Origin: Adiantum capillus-veneris | Taxonomy: Eukaryota; Streptophyta; Polypodiopsida; Polypodiales; Pteridaceae | Assembly: GCA_014529385.2 (NCBI GenBank) | Contig: CM043944.1 | Span: 47,594,768 to 47,658,767, forward strand | Reading direction: 5' to 3' | Length of the DNA: 64,000 nt | Shown: in pieces, positions 56,857 to 64,000 of the stretch | Position numbering within the stretch: position 1 is the stretch's first letter | Layout of the letters: each line of letters opens with the position of its first letter | Notes under the pieces: generated by a model | Database searches by the model: none | Told to the model about the DNA's origin: nothing | What the model saw: only the letters and a program-made list of their open reading frames with translations | Program-made: the position numbers and the translations under genes

Positions 56857-57079
56857 CTAAGAGGTAGTGCTTCCAGCTAGAAAGCGCATGAATCACGGCC
56901 AAGAGCTCTTTCTCATAGACTTGCATAGTCCTCTCTGGCCCTTGCAAAATTCGGCTTTCATAAGCTACTACCCGTCCATCTTGCATTAGCATTGCTCCGA
57001 TGCTACTGCCACACGCGTCACACTGGACCACAAATGACTTCTTGAGATCTGGCAAGACAATAATTGGATCTGAAGTCAA
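56792..57079 (-). pseudogene. gypsy F RNase H, internally deleted
   Basis: FVVQCDACGSSIGAMLMQDG then VYEKELLAVIHALSSWKHYL and TDHQTLRYF give a gypsy RNase H. Between LRYF and KNLVADALS about 40 residues found in A are missing (near 56840), and the frame shifts. Confidence 0.82.
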
Positions 57080-57087
57080 CTTTTTCT

Positions 57088-58815
57088 TTAAGAGACTAAA
57101 AGTTGAAATCTCTTTTTGGGTCCTCTGAAAGTGACCTCTTTCTTTTGCAAAGCGTGAAGAGGCGCTGGCCTTATACGAATCTGATGGTACCCACTCTTAA
57201 GGTCTATCCTGCTGAAAATTGCAGCACCCTCTAAACGATCGAGAATATCATCAATTCTTGTAATAGGAAACCTATTCTTGATGGTAATTTTATTCAACGC
57301 ACGGTAATCAATACACATGCGCCATGAGCCATCCTTCTTCTGCACTAGGAGCACTGGGGAGCAAAAGGGTGAAGAAATAGGCTGAATCATCCCCTTCTCT
57401 AATAACTCCTCAACCTGGCCCATAATCTCTTTCTGTTGCATCGCACTAACCCTGCAAGGAGGTCTATTTGGTGGGCTACACCTTGGCACCAAATCTATCC
57501 GATGGTCCTTAGGTCTCTCTTGCGGCAATTGCGACGGTAATGAATCAGAAAAACAGTCACTAAACTTTTGTAAAAATGCTGACCTTTCTTTATCTAACAC
57601 AGATAAATTTGACTGATCACTATCTGAGACATCACATGCAAAAATCAAGTACAGAGAAAGATGATTCTTTATTACAGAAGTGATAGCAGAAGCAGATACA
57701 ATAGGGACTGACTCTCCTCTAAGCTTTACATCCAAGATGTGAGTTTTGCCCCTATGCTGTACAATGATCTTTTTGTTGTAGGCATCCAAGACTCCATGCA
57801 CTCGGAACATCCACGTGATCCCCAACAAGGCGTCACAACCTTCCAGCGGCATGATGTAGAACTCTTCTGTGTCCACATATGACTGGATATGCAGACGCAG
57901 TTTTCCAATGATGGGAGTAACACACTCTGAGTAGCGAGGACATGCCAACCCTGCCTCTGCTGTGTACCCAATCTCTTCAGCTCTGATGCCCAGCTTCAGA
58001 GCTAACTCTTGTGAGATAAGGTTGGCTTTGGCACCTGGATCAAAGAAGACGAGTGCCGTCTGATCCCTAACTTTACCCCATGCCCTGCATAACTCATTGG
58101 CATTTGTGCTGGGCCTGTCACCCACCATGTCTGGCACTAAACCTGCCATGGGTTTAGGCTTCTTGCCTTTCTGGTCTTCTTTATCCTCTGAGTCAGCTGG
58201 TCTTTTCCTTTGTGGACAATTGATAGAAAAGTGACCAGGCTGCTCGCATATAAAGCATTTGTTCTCAGCCATTAGGACCTTCTTTTTCTCGAGCGACTTG
58301 CGCACAAAAGGCTTCCTTTTCTGTTTCTTTGCCTGCGCTCCAGAAGTCCCGGCTGAATCCTTGTCTTTGGTGGCTTTTTCTGACCCCTGTGACGCATCAG
58401 GAGCCGTTTTCACAAAGGGCTTCTTCGTTGAATTTTTCTTTTGCTGCCCTCCTTTGTCGCTACTGGGAAATCCACTGTCCTCTCCTTTCAACAAGGCAAG
58501 ACCAGTGTTCGCAACTTCCATAAGTTGAGTGAGGGTAGCCACTCTGTTCTTTGTACAGTAATCGCGAAGCCCTTTAGGCAACCCACAACAATACTTCTCT
58601 ATCTGCTCTGTCAATGGCACAAATCTGTAGGAGGTCATTGAGAGTAACGCTTTACAAAACCTCCTTTTGTACTCCAGCAAGCTCTTGCACGAAGCTAAAG
58701 TAAGTTGGTGCCAATCTGTCATGATGTCGGCTTCAAATTCATTTGATAGCCAAGCAGATGCAAACATTTGCTTGAAGTAAACCCAAGTGGCGGGTGCCTG
58801 TCCTTGCATTAACAA
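57088..58815 (-). CDS. gypsy F gag end, protease and start of RT
   Basis: A 575-codon open frame. The capsid end ([31 protein letters not shown]) is followed by zinc knuckle [14 protein letters not shown] (all CCHC residues intact, about residues 188-201), a Lys-rich linker and protease [17 protein letters not shown] (DPG in place of DSG) with [13 protein letters not shown] begins [33 protein letters not shown]. Immediately after HQIRI the sequence jumps to [12 protein letters not shown], just before RNase H. All catalytic RT motifs are therefore deleted (junction near 57170). Confidence 0.9.
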   Translation of the reverse strand: MLMQGQAPATWVYFKQMFASAWLSNEFEADIMTDWHQLTLASCKSLLEYKRRFCKALLSMTSYRFVPLTEQIEKYCCGLPKGLRDYCTKNRVATLTQLMEVANTGLALLKGEDSGFPSSDKGGQQKKNSTKKPFVKTAPDASQGSEKATKDKDSAGTSGAQAKKQKRKPFVRKSLEKKKVLMAENKCFICEQPGHFSINCPQRKRPADSEDKEDQKGKKPKPMAGLVPDMVGDRPSTNANELCRAWGKVRDQTALVFFDPGAKANLISQELALKLGIRAEEIGYTAEAGLACPRYSECVTPIIGKLRLHIQSYVDTEEFYIMPLEGCDALLGITWMFRVHGVLDAYNKKIIVQHRGKTHILDVKLRGESVPIVSASAITSVIKNHLSLYLIFACDVSDSDQSNLSVLDKERSAFLQKFSDCFSDSLPSQLPQERPKDHRIDLVPRCSPPNRPPCRVSAMQQKEIMGQVEELLEKGMIQPISSPFCSPVLLVQKKDGSWRMCIDYRALNKITIKNRFPITRIDDILDRLEGAAIFSRIDLKSGYHQIRIRPAPLHALQKKEVTFRGPKKRFQLLVS

Positions 58816-59884
58816 TGTCGTCCACCATGTAAGTGCATTGTCCTTTAAGAAAGTGGCAGCTTTCCTGACCTTCGAGGCCTCTGTAAAATTCCCTCCCGCA
58901 TAAGCTGTATCAAATTGCTGGAGGAAGGTAAGAGCCTTTGTCTTATCCTCGAAACCACTGAAGGATTGAACTTTACAGCTGCACCACCTTCTTTGTAAGC
59001 CTTCGGCTTCTCTAGTGCCCCCAAGTTGTCATACGGAATGGTCTGCAACATGGGCACTATAGTAGGCATGATCGGCACATCTTGGCCATTCACATTTTGC
59101 GTTAGAGGTGCGATATCTGGCTGCTGTCTAGAAAAACCAGCCATGCCAAAATGACTCTGTGGCACCCCAAATTGGCCCTGGTTGCAGTGAAAACCTTGCT
59201 GCATGCCGATACTACCATACATGGGGTTTGGCATGATGCCTTGCATACCCCCAAACACTGTTCCTGGCATGTACGGCTGACTTCCAGGCGCATAACAAGC
59301 CATACTTTGGAACATTGATCCACCCCCGAAATACCCAGGATGTACCGTGGGTGGTGGAAAAACTAAGTGCATAGCCTGGTATCCAGTTCCCTATCCATTC
59401 AAGACAACATGCTGGCTCTGAAAGGTGGCGGGCTGAACTGGCATAACTTGTGGAATAGGCGTTCTAGCCACTTGTTCAAGCACAAGAGGAACCTGTTTTG
59501 GAGCCCCTGACTCCGCAACACGCGAGTGTTCCCTTTCCTTCTGGGCCGCATGAAGTACCTCGGCTTGAGCATCAACAAGCTCCGTACGCGGCGTAGGTTG
59601 CCTATTTTGCTGTTGCACTGGTGCCGCGTGCAAGAACTCCATAAACCTTGGATTTTGCACCAGCTGCGAAAAGACATTCACCGCGGCAACTAACCGAGTC
59701 TTGAACGCATCATCCTCGAGTTCCCAGTCGTAAAGCCCTGTACTACTGGAGGGACATTCACATTGACAGGAGGTGCAGACTGACGTGGCCGTGAGCTCTC
59801 GCCAATCTCGAAAACCATAGGGATCTCCTGCCTGTCCTTTGAAGAGGAACCCTCTTCCATAATGCCCTTCCCCTTGTCGGCCAT
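58816..59884 (-). pseudogene. gypsy F gag, N-terminal part
   Basis: The start is the ATG at 59884 (MADKGKGIMEEGSSSKDRQE), about 80 bases after the primer site; longer frames start in the LTR. A frameshift near 59735 leads to ELEDDAFKTRLVAAVNVFSQ. A TAG near 59390 interrupts, then a Gly/Met/Pro/Gln-rich segment (59000-59370), and another frameshift near 58970 before the capsid core. The order matches the gag of A but with a longer low-complexity part. Confidence 0.82.
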
Positions 59885-59965
59885 AGTGTAATCCCACTTT
59901 CCTGCACTCTGTGTCTTTACCCAAAACAACCGAGGCTCACTCTTTGAGGAAAAAGTGATTGATGT

Positions 59966-59981
59966 CCCGGCAACGGAACCA
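59966..59981 (-). other. gypsy F primer-binding site (tRNA-Asp-like)
   Basis: The minus strand reads TGGTTCCGTTGCCGGG, next to the LTR. Plant tRNA-Asp ends CCCGGCAACGGCGCCA, so the match is 14 of 16. This differs from the iMet sites of all other elements here. Confidence 0.65.
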
Positions 59982-61525
59982 TGAAACCGGCCCGTGGGGC
60001 GGTAGGCGTTGGGTTTCACCCGAAATTCTTTACTTTAGACACACACAGAGTACTTTGCAAAGGTAACCTGTAACGGGGATTAACACCTAAGTACACACAC
60101 GGCTCGGGAGCTAGAATGCTCCGAGTAGACGCCGACAACCGGTAGGCCCCAAAATTGGCGCCCCTTTCGGTATTTCTTTATTCTTTAATAGAGGGAATAA
60201 AACCTATGATCTCCTACAAGCTGCCCCGCACAATCTAGGACCCGTTCTCGCCCGATTTCGGCAACATAACTGTACTAGGACGCTTCACAGTCAGTATCCC
60301 CACGCAATAGGTGACTTTCCCGATGCATACGGACACTTTGCAAAACCTGGCGAGAATCTGCAGCACGCTGAATTTTCTGTTTTCTGCCCCGAAAATGCGC
60401 TAGTTCACCCGTACAGCGGTCCCCTCGCGTCCCCGAACTTCCTGGGGGTATTAGGGGCCGTTTAGGGCCGAAACCCTAAACCTGTAAAAATACACAGCAG
60501 GCTGTAATTCCCTGTTTTGGGCTCCGTTTCGCGTGCCGGTCGCATCTATAGCAAGACCTCGAGCTCCTGCACCTGTAGGGCTACTTGCCCTTTGAATCGG
60601 ACGAGATTTCTGACGTGAAACCTCTCCGAATTCACCTGTATCTGCGGGGGATTAGCTGCTAGCTAATCCAGTACGTGTGCAAGAGGCTCTTGCCTCGGCA
60701 ATCGTGCATGAACCCACATAACTGTACATTGGTCAAATGAAAAGCCCACTAGTGGGGCATAACATACTGCTCGTAGGGGAGAGAGAGAGAGCAATGCGTA
60801 GCGTGCAGGGCATCACTCTTGGCACCGCACTGTATATAAGGGGGAAAGGAAGCACTCCATAGCTCTTAACCTGTGACAGAGAGTAAACGAGGCTCCTCTC
60901 AGCTTAAAATTCAGCGCCAACTTTTCCTTGGTGATGCAAGTGCACAGAAATGTGCCACTTGGCGCATTTACAAGCATTTTCCCGTTTCGGGTTCGCCGCT
61001 TAAAAATCTCCCAACTGGTCGCCCAGTTGACTTCGCGGCAGAGTTGTAAAATGTTCCCCTAGTCAATACCGGAGGTAATGCCCAAAATAGCAGTTCCCTA
61101 AATTTTAGGAAATGATTCCGTTGGGCTCTTTGTGGTCATCTGACCATCTATCCTCATTGGGACCGCATCCAAAAGTGCAATGTGGCCCAATTGTCGGCTA
61201 CTTTCTGTTGGCAGTCACACCTTGACTTTAGGCCTTTATTGAGTTCACTTCCTAGTATTTACCAACTTGCTAAGTGCGACGGGGGGACCTATATGATCTT
61301 GCTCTGAGCCTAGACATCCTCTTACTATACGAATTCCAGTGCCGACCACTACCCATCTGCGGGTGAAACTACCGTTCACATTGGCCATGCAATGTCCGAC
61401 CGTTTGCTACTTCAAGAAGAGGGTCTCAAAAATAAAACAAAACCCCTTGGAAAGAAACCAACAACTAAAGTTAGCAGTCGCCACATCCTCGTGACATAGT
61501 TAACAGTTGCCACGTCCCCGTGACA
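59982..61525 (-). mobile_element. gypsy F 5' LTR
   Basis: It aligns with 53512-55043. Differences include an extra GACCCGTTCTC-like segment near 60238 and the loss of about 20 bases (GACGCGAACACTTTTGACGG) near 61077. The conserved block is at 60145-60182. Confidence 0.93.
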
Positions 61526-61530
61526 CCTAG

Positions 61531-62112
61531 CCGTGTATGGTGCGTGTGCCCTAGCTATAGGATACTTCACATTCCTTCCTCTTTAAGAAGAAAATTCGTC
61601 CTCAAAGATTTGATTGGAAGGAATAATCCTAAAGCTAGGAAACCTTTTCTTGAGAGTGCTTATTCGCTCCCATGTTAGAACTTTCTCGAGTACGATTCTT
61701 CCACTTAACTAAACACTCTTTATAAATTGTATTCCTAGTTCTTTTTTCTCTAGTGTCTAGTATTTTCTCTGGCTCATGTGGAAGAGATTTGAGTACTTAT
61801 GAATTCTACTATCTTATCATCTTGAATGATTATCAGATTGACCCAGTTTCTTCTTGAGTGTTCTGACGTGGAATACTGGATGTGTGCCACTTGTCTCTAG
61901 TAATTGGAGTTTGTAAGCCACGTCTCTGACTTTCTTTAGTATTGTGTAAGGTCCACAATACCTTGGTGATAATTTTGGACATGGTCCCGTTCTATGGTTT
62001 CAGACTTTTCATGCACTTTTAAATAAACTTGCTCCCCTTCCTCAAAGGTAAGAGGCCTTCTATGCAAATCAATATATGCCTTTGCTCTATCTTGAGCCCT
62101 TTTAATACTATC
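61531..62112 (-). pseudogene. gypsy G integrase C-terminus and chromodomain
   Basis: On the minus strand, DSIKRAQDRAKAYIDLHRRP then LTFEEGEQVYLKV (integrase C-terminal domain, from 62110). After frame changes, HEPEKILDTREKRTRN and YKECLVKWKNR form a chromodomain (about 61690-61790). GRNVKYP and AHAPYTA at about 61540-61590 resemble the last codons of such polyproteins. It is cut by H on one side and by F on the other. Confidence 0.75.
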
Positions 62113-62648
62113 TGTAACAAACTTGGACACCCCAAGTCTAGATTCCACCGTGACACAACAAAGATTCACTCTAAAATAGTTCACAAAAGACGACACGGCC
62201 CGGCGTAGTTTTGTGCCCAGAGGTATTGGCCCCAAAGCCCGGCGCCCCTTTCGGTATTTCTTTGTATATTAATATGTGTGCAAAGTATAAGAGCCCGCAG
62301 GTGCTCACTCTCAATCTTTGCGTCCAGATGCCCAGAGAAGTGAGCCCCTGAGGCTTATTTGTTCTTACAAGGGATGCCCAAAGCAAAGTCCCACATTCTT
62401 TTAATCAAAAGCTTCTCAAACTCAAAAGCAACTGTAACCCAAAAGTTGCCATATTCAGCCAACGTAATTTTTGAAAATCCGTATGTCCTGCCACGTCAGC
62501 AACTCAGCGCGTTTTGCGGAGATCTGTACGGCACTGCCATGTCAGCCTGTCAGCGTGTTTTTCGGCGCGTTTTTTGGGCCTGTTGCCACGTGGAATTTTT
62601 TGCCCAGGGTGTGTGTCCGGGGGCCTACCACGTCACCAGTTTGTGACA
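62113..62648 (-). mobile_element. gypsy H 3' LTR
   Basis: TGTAACAAACTTGGACACCC...CACCAGTTTGTGACA, 536 bp. It has the conserved block GGCCCCAAAGCCCGGCGCCC with GGTATTTCTTT at 62228-62262. ACGT-core words GCCACGTCAGC (62491), GCCACGTGG (62585) and ACCACGTCACC (62627) lie in the upstream part. The polypurine tract follows. Confidence 0.9.
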
Positions 62649-63256
62649 TACCCCCCTCTTGAAAGAATTGTAATCGCCCTCGATTACGCCTGCAAAACAG
62701 ACAGAGGCCATAAACTGTCTTAGTAGACACTGACCGTTAATAGTGACACGCTAGAAACGACACATTCTAGCACTTGTACAAGACGACAATCACATCATCG
62801 TACATCACAAGACATCACTTGAAAAATCACATACAAATTCATTCCAAATCTCAGACCATTACCAATCGGCAACGTATTTAGTAATCGCATCTAGATCCAT
62901 TCCGGACCTCACGAATGCCCGATTAACTAATCCTTATTGCAATCATGTCTATAGAGATTTATGAGACTGAAATGCTGCAGTCATTTCGTCTTTCAATTCT
63001 ACACTCTAAACAAGTCAAGTATAAATCAATCGTTTTCGTTTTCGGGAATTCTAGTTATAGTCATACAACAGAATACTACTCAGCCCTTTAGTATCCTAGA
63101 AACCCAAAGGGGTAATCAGTGACTCTATTCAAAATTGGGGTAATCCGTTGACAAAGGAGTGGAGTGACTCCCCTCTTATGCAAACCGGCTCACTAGATTC
63201 ACCCTCGCTGAAGTCGGGTTCTATCGGAGTAGACTATGCTAAACCGAATGCTTCAG
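62649..63256 (-). other. gypsy H 3' untranslated region
   Basis: Collinear with B 22262-22830 (AATTGTAATCGCCC, TAGTAGACACTGACCG, ATGCTAAACCGAATGCTTCA). Confidence 0.75.
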
Positions 63257-63424
63257 TATTTCTATGGATTTTATTGTAGGTTTACCAACCACTGTACGAG
63301 GTCATGACTCGGTATGGGTGGTCGTAGACCGTTTGACTAAACTATGTAAAGTTTATTCCAACCAAATCAACGATTAAGACTCCAGAACTAGCCAAGTTAT
63401 TTGTGGATAACCTATACAAGTTAA
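63257..63424 (+). pseudogene. captured integrase fragment of another gypsy
   Basis: It reads SMDFIVGLPTTVRGHDSVWV and VVDRLTKL, then with a shift KFIPTKSTIKTPELAKLFVD. This is an integrase core from a family other than H, on the opposite strand to H. B has GCTTCAAGGTAAAGG with nothing between, so about 170-180 bases were inserted in H. No duplication or terminal repeat is seen. Confidence 0.8.
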
Positions 63425-64000
63425 GGTAAAGTTCCAAAATCTGAGGAGTATCTTCTAGGTCCTCCTCCTCCATCCACTTCGCATCCAATACAGGATAGTT
63501 TTTGACTTAACCAAGAACCGCCTAATCACTTTACCTTTTATCTTTCTGTCCTTGTGTGCCAATATCTGTTCTAGAACGAGTATCTCCTTGCTTTCCTCCA
63601 CTTTGGGTTGCTCAAAAGGCTCCCATCTTCGGGTACATCGTCTAAAGGCTTCAATAGACTCACATGAAAAGCATTGTGAATCTTTTAAGTATCGGGCAGC
63701 TTTAGTCTAAAGGAGACATCATTTATCTTTTATTTTATATGGAAAGGGCCATAATACCTCATGCTAAGCTTTGGAAAAAGCCGCTCCTTTTCCTTTTTCT
63801 TTCTTAGGCGTGCCTTCTCAAAACGAAAGAGCATCCAATCGTCTTCCTTTAATTTCAAATCATGACGGTGTCGATCTGTTGCCTTCTTGTGTCGTTCGCT
63901 AAAGCCTACCGGACCTTGGCAAATGCAGTGTCCCTCGTGTACCGGTCGGCTTCAAATATTTTATCTTTTGTGCTAAGGAAGGGAACGGGAATCTTTGGAG
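63425..64000 (-). pseudogene. gypsy H chromodomain and integrase C-terminus
   Basis: The minus strand matches B at 22850-23400: chromodomain tail (near 63450-63530), [25 protein letters not shown] (about 63760) and LKLKEDDWMLFRFEKARL. Small indels break the frame (for example in 63500-63520). It continues beyond the window. Confidence 0.8.

Larger units (their letters stand above)
53512..61525 (-). mobile_element. gypsy F
   Basis: 8.0 kb, with LTRs at 53512-55043 (1532 bp) and 59982-61525 (1544 bp). It has a perfect target duplication CCTAG (53507-53511 and 61526-61530) and an Asp-tRNA-like primer site. Minus-strand gag-pol ends in a chromodomain. The LTRs are very similar, with a few indels. 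It is defective: the RT catalytic core and part of RNase H are deleted, and gag and integrase have single stops and frameshifts. Confidence 0.93.
62113..64000 (-). mobile_element. gypsy H, partial (runs off window)
   Basis: Its 3' LTR and 3' region are in the window. Family A/B by LTR ends, 3' region and coding. CTATC (62108-62112) is the left target candidate; the partner lies outside. Confidence 0.85.

Overview
The window is nuclear DNA of a land plant with a large, transposon-rich genome. It carries plant-type Ty3/gypsy elements with chromodomain tails, Ty1/copia elements primed by initiator-methionine tRNA, LINEs with endonuclease plus reverse transcriptase, many long CT/GT/TA microsatellites, and no convincing host gene. 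Nothing in the sequence fixes the species. A fern, lycophyte, gymnosperm or other plant with a big genome would all fit, and I do not choose between them. Everything recognisable is mobile DNA or simple repeat, and almost every coding region is broken.

Layout. 1-3350: fragments of a + strand gypsy element (integrase pieces, a 3' end with a short LTR) and a decayed Gln/Glu-rich reading frame. 3366-3432: a strong hairpin. 3580-6505: a minus-strand copia element with its integrase deleted, ending in its 5' LTR. 6507-14360: gypsy A, a full-length + strand element interrupted at 11870-12927 by a foldback DNA element. 14375-16800: two LINE remnants in opposite orientations separated by a long CT tract. 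17160-28935: a nest of retroelements. Gypsy E (+) holds gypsy C (-), C holds non-autonomous element D (-), D's 5' LTR holds gypsy B (-), and B's 3' LTR holds solo LTR K. Target-site duplications (TSDs) support C and K, and a near-match supports B. 29137-30862: a copia LTR relative followed by tandem repeats. 30965-34435: copia 1 (-).

34440-52060 is a mosaic of old diverged copies of one AT-rich repeat family (called R here). Datable insertions sit in it: a 499-bp TRIM-like element with a tRNA-Lys-like segment (39393-39891), copia 2 (40129-43939), a 5'-truncated LINE with a 13-bp TSD (44792-46222), two more LINE 3' ends and several tiny LINE-tail copies. For three of these insertions an empty version of the site exists elsewhere in the window. 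52060-53511 is mostly simple repeat. 53512-61525 is gypsy F (-), with LTRs of about 1.5 kb and TSD CCTAG, inserted into the chromodomain end of gypsy G. G is also cut at 62112 by gypsy H (-), which runs off the window.

Gypsies A, B, C and H are one family or close subfamilies: LTRs start TGTCACAAA and end TTTGTTACA, with iMet primer sites, and gag, protease and integrase alike. A is the fullest copy and shows what B (RT to integrase deleted) and C (pol deleted) have lost. Gypsy F is a second family with an Asp-tRNA-like primer site, and it lacks the catalytic core of its RT. None of the elements looks able to move on its own in its present state.
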